From Micromonospora echinofusca (lineage in GTDB: Bacteria > Actinomycetota > Actinomycetes > Mycobacteriales > Micromonosporaceae), in contig NZ_LT607733.1 in assembly GCF_900091445.1 (NCBI RefSeq), forward strand, positions 4,429,001 through 4,493,000: a DNA stretch of 64,000 bases, given 5' to 3'. Below the pieces are notes generated by a model that had not been told where the DNA came from, ran no database searches, and saw only the letters and a program-made list of their open reading frames with translations. The position numbers and the translations under genes were made by a program. Positions 41,278 to 50,348 of the stretch are shown one piece after another. Position 1 is the first letter of the stretch. Each line of letters begins with the position of its first letter.

Positions 41278-43584
41278 ATGGGAGACGGCTTGTCAAGGCA
41301 TTCCGCCGATTCCGCCGAATTGCAGCCCGATGACGAAATCGGCCGCGAACAGGAATACGTCTCGATGCTCTACCGCCGGCTGGACGAGCTGCGTGAGCAG
41401 GCCTCCCGCCGGCTGAGCGACGAGCTGCGGGCGACCGGCGGCACCCGCCAGGCACTCTCCCAGCGCGACAGCACGGTGCGGATGTACGCCGACCAGGTCG
41501 AGCAGTTCTCCGCCGTGGAGAGCGGTCTGTGCTTCGGCCGGCTCGACACCGACGACGGCGGCCCCCACTACATCGGCCGCATCGGGATCTTCGACACTGA
41601 CGGCGACTACGAACCGCTGCTGATGGACTGGCGCGCCCCGGCCGCCCGCGCCTTCTACCTCGCCACCGCGGCCAACCCCCAGGGCGTACGCCGCCGCCGG
41701 CACCTGCGCACCCGCGAGCGCAAGGTGACCGCGCTCAACGACGAGGTGCTGGACCTCGCCACCGCCTCCCCCACCGCCCACGAGGAGCTGACCGGCGAGG
41801 CGTCGCTGCTCGCCGCGCTCAACGCCGGGCGCACCGGCCGGATGCGCGACATCGTCGAGACCATCCAGGCCGAGCAGGACCGCATCATCCGCGCCGACCT
41901 GCCGGGCGTACTGGTCGTGCAGGGTGGCCCCGGCACCGGCAAGACCGCCGTCGCGCTGCACCGCGCGGCGTACCTGCTCTACACCCACCGCGAGCAGCTC
42001 TCCACCCGCGGCGTGCTCCTCGTCGGCCCGAACGCCACGTTCCTGCGCTACATCTCGCAGGTGCTCCCGGCGCTGGCCGAGACCGGCGTGCTGCTGCGTA
42101 CGCAGAGCGACCTCTTCCCGGGCGTCAGCGCCCGCCGGGCCGAGCCCGCCACGACCGCCGCGCTCAAGGGCCGGGCCGTGATGGTCGAGGTGCTGGCCGC
42201 CGCCGTCCGCGACCGGCAGTGGGTGCCCGACGAGCCGCTGGAGATCGAGCTGCCGCAGCAGGAGGTGCTGCGGCTCGACCCGGAGACCGTCCTCGCCGCC
42301 CGCGACCAGGCGCGCCGCTCCGAGCGGCCCCACAACCTGGCTCGGGCGCTGTTCGACGTCGAGATCGTCCACGCCCTCGCCGCCCAGGTCGCCGAGCGCA
42401 TCGGCGCGGACCCGCTGGGCGGGGAGAACCTGCTCGACGAGGCCGACGTGGCCGAGATCCGCCGCGAGCTGCGCGAGGAGCCCGAGGTGCGGGCCGCGCT
42501 GGACCAGCTCTGGCCGGTACTCACCCCACAGCGCCTGCTCGCCGACCTGTACGCCAGCACCGACCGGATCGCCGCCGCCGCACCCATGCTCAGCGACGCC
42601 GAGCGGGCCATGCTGCACCGCGAGCCGGGCGGCTGGACGCCGGCCGACGTGCCGCTGCTCGACGAGGCGGCCGAGTTGCTCGGCGAGGACGAGCGGGCCG
42701 CCGCCGCCCGCCGGGAACGGATCCGGACCTTGCAACGGGAGTACGCCGAAGGCGTGCTGGAGATCGCCCGGGGCTCCCGCTCCATCGACGTCGAGGACGA
42801 GGCCGACGGCGGTGAGATCCTCGGCGTCACCGACCTGCTCGACGCCGACCGGCTGCTCGAACGGCAGGAGGAGGCCGACCGGCTGACCACCGCCCAGCGG
42901 GCCGCCGCCGACCGGCGCTGGGCGTTCGGGCACGTGATCGTCGACGAGGCGCAGGAGCTGTCGCCCATGGCCTGGCGACTGCTGATGCGCCGCTGTCCGA
43001 GCCGCTCGATGACCATCGTCGGCGACGTGGCGCAGACCGGCGCGCTGGCCGGCACCCCGTCCTGGGCCGACGCGCTGGAGCCGTACGTGGCGCAACGCTG
43101 GCGGCTGGAGGAGCTGACCGTCAGCTACCGCACCCCGGCCGAGATCATGGCGGTCGCCGCCGAGGTGCTCGCCGAGATCGACCCGACGCTGCGCCCGCCC
43201 CGCTCCGTACGCTCCAGCGGGGTGCCGCCGTGGGACCACGCGGTGCCGGCGGAGCGCCTGGCGGCGGAGCTGGTGGCCGCCGCCACCCGGGAGGCGGCCG
43301 GCCTGGACGACGGCCGGCTCGGGGTCATCGTGCCGGCCGGACGGGTCGACGAGCTGGGCGGCGCGCTCACCGCCGCCCTGCCCGAGGCGGCCGTCGGCGA
43401 GGACCCGGAGCTGGAGAGCCGCGTGGTGGTGCTCACCGTCGGCCAGGCCAAGGGGCTCGAGTTCGACTCGGTCCTCCTGGTCGACCCCGACCGCATCGTG
43501 GCGGAGTCGCCCCGGGGTCGCAGCGACCTCTACGTCGCCCTCACCCGCGCCACCCAACGCCTCGGCATCGTCCGCCCCACCTGA
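41278..43584 (+). CDS. HelD/HelR-like RNA polymerase-recycling ATPase (UvrD/Rep superfamily)
   Basis: A 768-residue superfamily-1 NTPase. An N-terminal coiled-coil arm (QEYVSMLYRRLDELREQASRRL) precedes a DUF-like domain with MDWRAPAARAFYLAT. Walker A is GGPGTGKTA (about 216-224), Walker B VIVDEAQELSP (about 547), and the C-terminal helicase motifs include GQAKGLEFDSVLLV and YVALTRATQRL. Actinobacterial HelD proteins pull RNA polymerase off DNA and can protect it from rifamycins. GAGAGAGA precedes the ATG. Monocistronic with a structured leader. Confidence 0.92.
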   Translation: MGDGLSRHSADSAELQPDDEIGREQEYVSMLYRRLDELREQASRRLSDELRATGGTRQALSQRDSTVRMYADQVEQFSAVESGLCFGRLDTDDGGPHYIGRIGIFDTDGDYEPLLMDWRAPAARAFYLATAANPQGVRRRRHLRTRERKVTALNDEVLDLATASPTAHEELTGEASLLAALNAGRTGRMRDIVETIQAEQDRIIRADLPGVLVVQGGPGTGKTAVALHRAAYLLYTHREQLSTRGVLLVGPNATFLRYISQVLPALAETGVLLRTQSDLFPGVSARRAEPATTAALKGRAVMVEVLAAAVRDRQWVPDEPLEIELPQQEVLRLDPETVLAARDQARRSERPHNLARALFDVEIVHALAAQVAERIGADPLGGENLLDEADVAEIRRELREEPEVRAALDQLWPVLTPQRLLADLYASTDRIAAAAPMLSDAERAMLHREPGGWTPADVPLLDEAAELLGEDERAAAARRERIRTLQREYAEGVLEIARGSRSIDVEDEADGGEILGVTDLLDADRLLERQEEADRLTTAQRAAADRRWAFGHVIVDEAQELSPMAWRLLMRRCPSRSMTIVGDVAQTGALAGTPSWADALEPYVAQRWRLEELTVSYRTPAEIMAVAAEVLAEIDPTLRPPRSVRSSGVPPWDHAVPAERLAAELVAAATREAAGLDDGRLGVIVPAGRVDELGGALTAALPEAAVGEDPELESRVVVLTVGQAKGLEFDSVLLVDPDRIVAESPRGRSDLYVALTRATQRLGIVRPT

Positions 43585-43653
43585 ACCACAGGCCCGCCTG
43601 ACCCGGCCGGCTCCCACCCTCCCGGTAGGCGCTGCGGTAGATGGGTCGGCGGG

Positions 43654-44067
43654 TCACTCCGGGGTGAAGTCGCCGACCTGGCTGGCGGGGCCGGACTGGT
43701 CGCTGGTGGAGCCGCCCGCCGGGGTGCTCATGCCGCCGGTGGTGGCGTCGCCCGTGGTGGTCGGCGCCACCTTGCCGCGGTGCCGCTCCGGCTGGCGCGC
43801 CAACCGGCGCACGCTGGCCGGGCCGGCGGTGCCGCCGGTCGTGGTGACGGCGCCCTGTCCCCTGGTGGGGCCGCCGTCGCGCAGCACCTCCGGATCGACC
43901 GGAACGTGGGCCGGATCGTCCGGGTCCTCGTCCTGGATCACCCGCTGCACGTCGGTAGGAGGCACGGTCACCTCGTCGAGAGCGCCCTCGCCGTACACGC
44001 CACCGGCGATCCGCTCCTCGGCACGCCGGGCGGCGTCCTGCCGCATGTCGTCCTCACGCATGTCCAT
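43654..44067 (-). CDS. Hypothetical low-complexity protein
   Basis: A 137-residue hydrophilic protein: an acidic/basic start (MDMREDDMRQDAARRAEERIAGG), a conserved-looking middle (VTVPPTDVQRVIQDEDPDDPAHVPVDPEVLRDGG) and a Thr/Gly/Ser-rich tail. Predicted mostly disordered; no family recognised. GCGAGG lies before the ATG; a GTG one codon upstream is possible. It converges on helD. Confidence 0.6.
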   Translation of the reverse strand: MDMREDDMRQDAARRAEERIAGGVYGEGALDEVTVPPTDVQRVIQDEDPDDPAHVPVDPEVLRDGGPTRGQGAVTTTGGTAGPASVRRLARQPERHRGKVAPTTTGDATTGGMSTPAGGSTSDQSGPASQVGDFTPE

Positions 44068-44070
44068 CAC

Positions 44071-44330
44071 CTCGCACGAGTCGTAGTCCCGAGACGCGTG
44101 CCCACCACCCCCACCACCAAACCCCTGCCCAGGCCCCGGTCGAGCACGGGTACGGGGACGGTGGTGGGGGGCGGGCAGAGGATTCCCGGCTGGGCGTGGG
44201 TGTTACTGCCCCCGTCGGGTCGGGTAGACGGCGGGTGCCCCCGCCATGAACGCGAACCGTGCCGTGGCCGACACGCGGTAGCGGGGCGAGGGAACGCAGG
44301 TACGACTCATCGCATCCTGAGGAGGACAAG
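44071..44330. other. Divergent intergenic region
   Basis: Separates the hypothetical gene and the two-helix membrane protein gene. Contains a short GGCGGG-4-CCCGCC hairpin (44230-44245) and A+C-rich repeats (CCCACCACC); no clear promoter was assigned. Confidence 0.35.
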
Positions 44331-44720
44331 ATGAGCACGCAGGCTGCTTCCACCAGGCCGATGAACCGGCCGACGCAGGACATGCCCAACCGGGCGATGC
44401 AGGACAGGGCCATGCAGGAGACGCCCACCCGTCCGATGCCGATGATGCACGACGGGCACCGGGAGGCCATGCAGGCGCCCGGCACGGAGACCAAGCCGTC
44501 GCTGCGGACGACCGAGTTCTGGGTCTACATCGCGGCCGTGATCGGCGTGCTGGCCGCCTCGCAGCTGGTCGGCCGGAACTCGGCCGGGGTGGACATCTTC
44601 CGGGCCGACAACGCCTGGTTCATGATCACGCTGCTGACCATCGGGTACCTGGGTAGCCGTGGTCTGGCCAAGGCCGGCAGCAACTGGCGCAGCGGCGAGG
44701 AGCGCAAGGCCCGGCACTGA
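44331..44720 (+). CDS. Small membrane protein with Met/Pro/Gln-rich N-terminus (hypothetical)
   Basis: A 129-residue protein. The first 55 residues are disordered and unusually rich in Met, Pro and Gln (RPMNRPTQDMPNRAMQDRAM). Two hydrophobic helices follow (FWVYIAAVIGVLAASQLVG and AWFMITLLTIGYLGSRGLA). GAGGAGGA directly before the ATG decides the start. No family recognised, though actinomycetes have similar two-helix proteins. Monocistronic, ending at a strong terminator. Confidence 0.75.
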   Translation: MSTQAASTRPMNRPTQDMPNRAMQDRAMQETPTRPMPMMHDGHREAMQAPGTETKPSLRTTEFWVYIAAVIGVLAASQLVGRNSAGVDIFRADNAWFMITLLTIGYLGSRGLAKAGSNWRSGEERKARH

Positions 44721-44756
44721 CCGGCACCGCGTAGCCGCGCACCACGGCAGCGCAGT

Positions 44757-44784
44757 GGCCCCCGGGACTGTCGTCCCGGGGGCC
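44757..44784. terminator. Bidirectional terminator hairpin
   Basis: Perfect 12-bp stem GGCCCCCGGGAC with loop TGTC between the small membrane protein gene and convergent spo0M-like gene. Confidence 0.85.
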
Positions 44785-44800
44785 ACCGTCGTGTGTGGTC

Positions 44801-45748
44801 CTACTCCTCGAAGCCGCCGAAGTCCTCGCCGTCGCCCTCGAAGGCGTCGCCGATCATGTCACCCACGATCATGCCGCCGACGGCTCCCACCGCGGCGCCG
44901 GCGACGACGCCGCCCATGCCGACGCCCCGGCCGTGCCCGTGCCCGCCGAAGCCGTGCGCGCCACGCAGGCTGCCGTAGCGGGACGTCGTCTCCCGCAGCC
45001 AGCCGTCGACCACCTGGACCCAGTCCGTCCCGTCGGCGTCGGTGTGCGCGACCCGGTAGTGACCGAACGCGTCGTGGCCCGGGGTGAGGAACCCGCCGCG
45101 CTTGTCGCACTCGAGGATGACCTCGACGCCGTGCGGGCTGGTCACGAAGGTCAGCTCGACCTCGTTGATGGTGCTCGCGTACTGGGGTGAGGCGAAGAAC
45201 TCGATCTCCTGGTAGAACGGCAGCGTCTGCTGCGTGCCCCGGATGTGGCCGCGCTCCAGGTCGGCGTGCTTGAACCGGAAGCCGAGCCGCTGGAACGCCT
45301 CCAGGATCCGCTCGTGCACCGGCAGCGGGTGCACGTTGACTTGGTCCAGGTCGCCCTTGTCCACCGCCCGGGCGATGGCCAGCTCGGTACGCAGGCCCAT
45401 CGTCATGCCGCGCAGCCGCTGACCGTAGACGTCGGTGATCGGCGTCTCCCACGGCATCGGGAGCTGGAACGGAATGGCGAGCTGCTGCTTCGCGGCGAGC
45501 TGGAGCGGGCCGCTGACCGGCAGCCGGTGGAACTCCATGACCCCGGCGTACTCCGTGTCGTGGCCCTCGATCTCGACCCGGGTGACCAGGCCGACGACGA
45601 CCTGCTCGATGTTGGCCGGCGCGTCGCCGCCGAGCAGGTTCACCTGCCCCTCGAGGGTCAGGCCGGGCCGGGTGTTCGGGTTGGTCAGGACGGTGTCGAC
45701 GCTCGGCCCGCCCACGCCGAACGCGCTCAACATCTTCTTGAAGACCAT
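44801..45748 (-). CDS. Spo0M-family (arrestin-fold) sporulation protein
   Basis: A 315-residue protein with the Spo0M signature start MVFKKMLSAFGVGGPSVDTVL and the two-lobed beta-sandwich (GLTLEGQVNLLGGDAPANIEQVVVGLVTRVEIEG, IPFQLPMPWETPITDVYGQ). The C-terminal tail includes His/Gly repeats (HGFGGHGHGRG) and a glycine-zipper stretch (GGVVAGAAVGAVGGMIVGDMIG) before an acidic end. In Bacillus, Spo0M affects sporulation entry and cell shape; the role here is inferred from family. GGGAG lies before the ATG. Confidence 0.9.
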   Translation of the reverse strand: MVFKKMLSAFGVGGPSVDTVLTNPNTRPGLTLEGQVNLLGGDAPANIEQVVVGLVTRVEIEGHDTEYAGVMEFHRLPVSGPLQLAAKQQLAIPFQLPMPWETPITDVYGQRLRGMTMGLRTELAIARAVDKGDLDQVNVHPLPVHERILEAFQRLGFRFKHADLERGHIRGTQQTLPFYQEIEFFASPQYASTINEVELTFVTSPHGVEVILECDKRGGFLTPGHDAFGHYRVAHTDADGTDWVQVVDGWLRETTSRYGSLRGAHGFGGHGHGRGVGMGGVVAGAAVGAVGGMIVGDMIGDAFEGDGEDFGGFEE

Positions 45749-45922
45749 CTGAACTCCCGCGCAAAGACACCGCGCTCCACCCTGGAGCCGGTCGCTGACT
45801 TCCCGGGACCCTATCCGTGGGCGCTGTGAAGTGCCTGTGAAGGCCGCCGTCCGACGTGGAGACGTCCGGCCCGCGCCAGGACACGGGCTGAGGGTCACGC
45901 CCCGTACGGCGGTAGACACCGG

Positions 45923-46699
45923 TCAGCCGCACTCGACGACGACCAGTTCGCCCACCTGGTCGGCGAGCTGAGCGCGCGCCTGGGCGGGCAGGCCCGCGTC
46001 GGTGACGAGCACGTCGGCTGCGGAGAGCGGGGCGATGGTGGCCATCCCGACGGTCTCCCACTTGGTGTGGTCGGCCAGCACCACCAGCCGCCGCGACGCC
46101 TCGATCAGGCACCGGTTCGTCCCCGCCTCCAGCAGGTTCGGCGTGGTGAACCCCGTACGCGGGCTCATGCCGTGCACGCCGAGGAAGAGCACGTCGACGT
46201 TGAGGGAGCCGATCGCCGCCTCGGCCACCGGGCCGGTGAGGGCGTCCGACGGGGTACGGATGCCGCCGGTCAGCACGACCGTCCGGTCGGCGCGGGGGTG
46301 CTGGTGCAGGGCGTCGGCGACGGGGATCGAGTTGGTCACCACGGTCAGGCCGCGTACGTCGGCGAGCAGGGTGGCCAGCGCGGCGGTCGTGGTGCCGGCG
46401 GAGAGCGCGACGGCCATGCCGGGCTCGACGAGGGCGGCGGCCCGCTCGGCGATGGCCCGCTTCTCGGCCTGCTGGCGGACCGACTTCGCGGCGAAGCCGG
46501 GCTCCTCGGCGGAGCCGGGGCCGGGCAGGGTCGCGCCGCCGTGGACCTTGTCGACCAGCCCCAGCTCGGCCAGCACCTCCAGGTCGCGCCGGATCGTCAT
46601 GTCGGAGACGCCGAACCGGCTGACGAGGTGGCTGACCCGCACGCCGCCGTGCTGCCGGATCAGTTCGAGGATCGCGGTCTGCCGTTGTCGGGCCAGCAT
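45923..46699 (-). CDS. DeoR-family sugar-locus repressor
   Basis: A 258-residue DeoR protein. The N-terminal helix-turn-helix is RQRQTAILELIRQHGGVRVSHLVSRFGVSDMTIRRDLEVL, and the C-terminal sugar-phosphate-binding domain contains ALSAGTTTAALA and LFLGVHGMS. DeoR proteins are induced by sugar phosphates. It is encoded 22 bp downstream of the GH42 beta-galactosidase on the same strand, with AAGGAGG before its ATG. It probably represses the divergent galactoside locus. Confidence 0.92.
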   Translation of the reverse strand: MLARQRQTAILELIRQHGGVRVSHLVSRFGVSDMTIRRDLEVLAELGLVDKVHGGATLPGPGSAEEPGFAAKSVRQQAEKRAIAERAAALVEPGMAVALSAGTTTAALATLLADVRGLTVVTNSIPVADALHQHPRADRTVVLTGGIRTPSDALTGPVAEAAIGSLNVDVLFLGVHGMSPRTGFTTPNLLEAGTNRCLIEASRRLVVLADHTKWETVGMATIAPLSAADVLVTDAGLPAQARAQLADQVGELVVVECG

Positions 46700-46721
46700 C
46701 CGGATGTCCTCCTTCGCACCG

Positions 46722-48728
46722 TCACCGGGCCGCGCCGGCGGCCGGTTCCTCGCGGACCACCGCCACCTCGCCGGCCGGCACGACCAGGTGGCCCGCGCAG
46801 GGTGCCCCGGTCAGCAGCTCCACGCCGGTCGCGTCGAGCCGGGCGTCGGCGTCGGTGTGGTTGATGACGAAGAGCCAGCTGCGCTCGCCGGCGCGCCGCC
46901 GGACCACCTCCACCTCGGCGGGGACCTGCGCCGCCGGGCGTACGCCCGCCTCGGCGACCAGCCGGGCGACCAGCCGGTCGGTCGCCGCCGCGTCCAGCCG
47001 GGTGCCGACGTACCAGGCCGCGCCCGCGCCGACGGCGTGCCGGGTCAGCGCCGGCACCCCCGGCAGGGGCCCGTCGGCGTACGCGGCGAGCACCCGCGCG
47101 CCCTCGGGGTGCAGCCACTCCGTCCACACGTCGGCGCCGGAGCCGTCGTCGAGGGTGACCCGCTCCCCCGCCCGCAGCGGGAAGAACTCCTCGACGCGTA
47201 CGCCCAGCAGCTCGCGGAACGCCCCCGGGTAGCCGCCGAGGCGGATGTGGTCGTGCTCGTCGACGATGCCGCTGAAGTACGTCACCAGGGCGGTGCCGCC
47301 CCCCTCGACGTACGCGCGCAGCGCGGCGGCGTGCGCGTCGCGTACCAGGTAGAGGGTCGGGACGAGCACCAGCCGGTAACGGGCGAGGTCGGTCGACGGG
47401 TGCACGACGTCGGCGGTGATCCCGGCCCGCCACAGCGCGTCGTGCAGCGCGCCGAGGCGGTCGACGTACGCGACGTCGACGCTGGGGTGCGAGTCCAGCT
47501 CGGCGCCCCACCACGCCTCGTAGTCGAACAGGATCGCCACCTCGGCCTCGACCCGGCTGCCGCGCACCTCGGCGAGGGCCCGCAGGTCCGCGCCGAGGCG
47601 GCACACCTCGCGGAACACCTTGGTCTCCGGGCCGGCGTGCGGGACCAGGGCGGAGTGGAACTTCTCCGCCCCGGCGCGGGAGGCCCGCCACTGGAAGAAG
47701 AGCACCCCGTCGGCGCCCCGCGCGACGTGCGCCAGGCTGTTGCGGCGCAGCTGCCCGGGGGCCTTCGCGACGTTGCGCGGCTGCCAGTTGACGGCGCTGG
47801 TGGAGTGCTCCATGAGCAGCCACGGCGCGCCGCCGGCGACGCCCCGGGTGTGGTCGGCCGCGAGGGCGAGGTCGACGTGGGCGCGCGGGTCGGCGGCGGT
47901 GAGGTAGTGGTCGTTGGCGACCAGGTCCACGTCGGACGCCCACGAGTGGTAGTCGAGGTGCTTGATGCCGGTGCCGACCATGAAGTTCGTGGTGACCGGC
48001 TGGCGCACGAGCCGGCGCAGCACCTCGGCTTCGGCGCGCAGCTGGGCGCGCTGCTCGTCGGAGGAGAAGCGCAGGAAATCCAGCTGCTGGGTGGGATTGG
48101 CGAAGGTCGGCGCGGTGCGCGGCGGGTTGATCTCGGCCCAGTCGCCGTAGCGTTGACTCCAGAAGGCGGTGCCCCAGGCGTCGTTGAGCCCGTCCAGGTC
48201 ACCGTGGCGCTCGCGCAGCCAGCGGCGGAACGCCTCGGCGCTGACGTCGCAGTAGCAGTGCACGTTGTGGCAGCCCAGCTCGTTGGAGACGTGCCACATG
48301 ACGACGGCGGGGTGTTCGGCGTACCGGGTGGCGAGGGCCTCGACCAGGGCCAGCGACCGCTGCCGGAACACCGGCGAGCTGGGGCAGTACGCCTGCCGTC
48401 CGCCGGGCCAGAGGATCGCGCCGTCGGCGCGCCGGGGCAGCGTCTCCGGGTGCCGGTGGGCCAGCCACGGGGGCGGGCTCGCGGTGGCGGTGGCGAGGTC
48501 GACGGAGATCCCGCCGCCGTGCAGCACGTCGAGCACGCGGTCGAGCCAGCCGAACTCGTACGCGCCGGGGGCGGGTTCCAGCAGCGCCCAGGAGAAGATG
48601 CCCACCGACACCAGGTTGACGCCAGCGCGGCGCATCAGCTCGACGTCCTCGGCCCAGGTCGACTCGGGCCACTGCTCGGGGTTGTAGTCGGCGCCGAACC
48701 ACATGTCGTCGCCCTGCCATCGCCGCAT
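46722..48728 (-). CDS. GH42 beta-galactosidase
   Basis: A 668-residue cytoplasmic glycosidase of family GH42: WFGADYNPEQWPESTW at the start, acid/base Glu150 in HVSNELGC, nucleophile Glu306 in LLMEHSTSAVNW, then trimerisation (GATase-like) and C-terminal beta domains. It hydrolyses terminal beta-galactosides. An internal start eight codons in (MWFGADYNP) has comparable support. First gene of an operon with the DeoR repressor and divergent from the transporter genes. Confidence 0.92.
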   Translation of the reverse strand: MRRWQGDDMWFGADYNPEQWPESTWAEDVELMRRAGVNLVSVGIFSWALLEPAPGAYEFGWLDRVLDVLHGGGISVDLATATASPPPWLAHRHPETLPRRADGAILWPGGRQAYCPSSPVFRQRSLALVEALATRYAEHPAVVMWHVSNELGCHNVHCYCDVSAEAFRRWLRERHGDLDGLNDAWGTAFWSQRYGDWAEINPPRTAPTFANPTQQLDFLRFSSDEQRAQLRAEAEVLRRLVRQPVTTNFMVGTGIKHLDYHSWASDVDLVANDHYLTAADPRAHVDLALAADHTRGVAGGAPWLLMEHSTSAVNWQPRNVAKAPGQLRRNSLAHVARGADGVLFFQWRASRAGAEKFHSALVPHAGPETKVFREVCRLGADLRALAEVRGSRVEAEVAILFDYEAWWGAELDSHPSVDVAYVDRLGALHDALWRAGITADVVHPSTDLARYRLVLVPTLYLVRDAHAAALRAYVEGGGTALVTYFSGIVDEHDHIRLGGYPGAFRELLGVRVEEFFPLRAGERVTLDDGSGADVWTEWLHPEGARVLAAYADGPLPGVPALTRHAVGAGAAWYVGTRLDAAATDRLVARLVAEAGVRPAAQVPAEVEVVRRRAGERSWLFVINHTDADARLDATGVELLTGAPCAGHLVVPAGEVAVVREEPAAGAAR

Positions 48729-49001
48729 GAACGCAGAGCGTGCCCGGCGAAGCCGGCCAAGTCAACACGTTCCAACATCGATCATCTTTACAACGTTTAC
48801 CTCCCAATGCCCTTGTCGTGACCGGATTGGCAGGCTCTCACCGCCCTCTTGACAGCGCCCGGAGGACGAGTAGCTTGGGGCGCCACTGGCAATTCGTGTT
48901 CGCCAATGTGGATTCGCGATGGATCCGGATGTGTGATCACGGTTGCCGGGGCACCGCCACCGCCGGCCCTCGGGCACTCCTCTTCATCCGCAGGAGGCAC
49001 C
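48729..49001. promoter_or_regulatory. Divergent control region of the galactoside locus
   Basis: A plus-strand promoter TTGACA-16-TAGCTT (48849-48876) leads to the solute-binding gene with a leader of about 120 nt. Toward the GH42 gene, two related A+T-rich motifs (AAACGTTGTAAA and GGAACGTGTTGAC, minus strand, about 48766-48800) stand out from the G+C-rich surroundings and are candidate DeoR operators. Confidence 0.5.
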
Positions 49002-50327
49002 ATGTCCCGTCCCCGCACCCGAGCCGAGTACCTCGCCCGGCTCGTACCCCCCTCCGTGGCCGGCCTCGGCCGTCGTTCGCTGCTGGCCGGCGCCGCCGGC
49101 ACCACCGCGCTGCTCGGCACGGGCCTGCTCGCCGGCTGCGGTTCCGACTCCGGCGGCGCCGACGCCAAGACGGTGTCGCTGGGCTCCAACCAGTCCGACC
49201 CGAAACCCAAGGAGGTGGTCGCGAAGGTCGTGGACGGGTTCCAGACCTCGTCCGGCCTCCAGGTCGCGGTCAACACCGTCGACCACAACACGTTCCAGGA
49301 GAACATCAACAACTATCTCCAGGGCAAGCCGGACGACGTGTTCATGTGGTTCGCCGGCTACCGGATGCGGTTCTTCGCCGCCCGGGGCCTCGCCGGGGAC
49401 CTCAGCGACGTCTGGGGCAAGCTCTCCGGGATGTCCGACGCGTTCCGCAAGGCGTCGACCGGGGACGACGGCAAGCAGTACTTCGTGCCGTCGTCGTACT
49501 ACCCGTGGGCCGTCTTCTACCGCAAGTCGGTCTGGCAGCAGAACGGCTACCAGGTGCCGAAGACCCTCGACGACCTGACCGCGCTCGCCGGGGAGATGAA
49601 GAAGGACGGCCTCACCCCGATCGCCTTCGCCGACAAGGACGGCTGGCCGGCGATGGGCACCTTCGACATCCTCAACCTGCGGATCAACGGCTACCAGTTC
49701 CACATCGACCTGATGGCCGGCAAGGAGTCCTGGACCTCCGAGAAGGTGAAGAAGGTCTTCGACACCTGGCGCGGCCTGCTGCCCCTGCACCAGCCCGACA
49801 GCCTCGGCCGGACCTGGCAGGAGGCCGCCCAGTCGTTGCAGCAGAAGAAGAGCGGCATGTACCTGCTCGGCCTCTTCGTCGGCCAGCAGTTCGACGGCGA
49901 CGACCTGGCCGACCTCGACTTCTTCACCTTCCCCGAGATCGACCCGGCGATCGGGGCCAAGGCCCTGGACGCGCCCATCGACGGCTACATGATGGCCCGC
50001 AAGCCGAAGCAGGAGGCCAACGCCAGGAAGCTGCTGGAGTACGTCGGCTCGAAGGCCGCCGCGGACATCACCATCAAGAACGACCCGAGCACGCTGGTCG
50101 CCAACGGCGAGGCCGACACCAGCGGCTACAGCGCGCTGCAGAAGAAGGCCGCCGAGCTGGTCGGCTCGGCCACCGAGATCGCCCAGTTCCTGGACCGCGA
50201 CACCCGCCCGGACTTCGCCTCCACGGTGATCATCCCGGCGCTCCAGCAGTTCATCAAGGACCCGAAGGACATCGACGGGCTGACGTCCAGCATCGAGAAC
50301 CAGAAAAAGTCGATCTTCACCGACTGA
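49002..50327 (+). CDS. Extracellular sugar-binding lipoprotein of an ABC importer
   Basis: A 441-residue solute-binding protein. Twin arginines (24-25) precede a hydrophobic run ending in lipobox LLAGC with Cys46, so it is probably a Tat-exported lipoprotein. The mature part is a cluster-B type sugar binder (NINNYLQGKPDDVFMWFAGYRMRFFA, VPSSYYPWAVFYRKSVWQ). CAGGAGG before the ATG decides the start. First gene of binding protein > MalF-like > MalG-like > alpha-galactosidase. Expected ligand: galactose-bearing oligosaccharides, by context. Confidence 0.92.
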   Translation: MSRPRTRAEYLARLVPPSVAGLGRRSLLAGAAGTTALLGTGLLAGCGSDSGGADAKTVSLGSNQSDPKPKEVVAKVVDGFQTSSGLQVAVNTVDHNTFQENINNYLQGKPDDVFMWFAGYRMRFFAARGLAGDLSDVWGKLSGMSDAFRKASTGDDGKQYFVPSSYYPWAVFYRKSVWQQNGYQVPKTLDDLTALAGEMKKDGLTPIAFADKDGWPAMGTFDILNLRINGYQFHIDLMAGKESWTSEKVKKVFDTWRGLLPLHQPDSLGRTWQEAAQSLQQKKSGMYLLGLFVGQQFDGDDLADLDFFTFPEIDPAIGAKALDAPIDGYMMARKPKQEANARKLLEYVGSKAAADITIKNDPSTLVANGEADTSGYSALQKKAAELVGSATEIAQFLDRDTRPDFASTVIIPALQQFIKDPKDIDGLTSSIENQKKSIFTD

Positions 50328-50348
50328 CGGCGAGAGGGTGAGGGCACC

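Noticed and set aside
41293..43617. 774-codon minus-strand open frame opposite helD
   Set aside because: Gly/Val/His-rich complement of helD; the plus strand carries all helicase motifs.
46002..48821. 939-codon plus-strand open frame opposite the beta-galactosidase and DeoR genes
   Set aside because: Artefact of high G+C; the minus strand has both catalytic glutamates and the DeoR helix-turn-helix.
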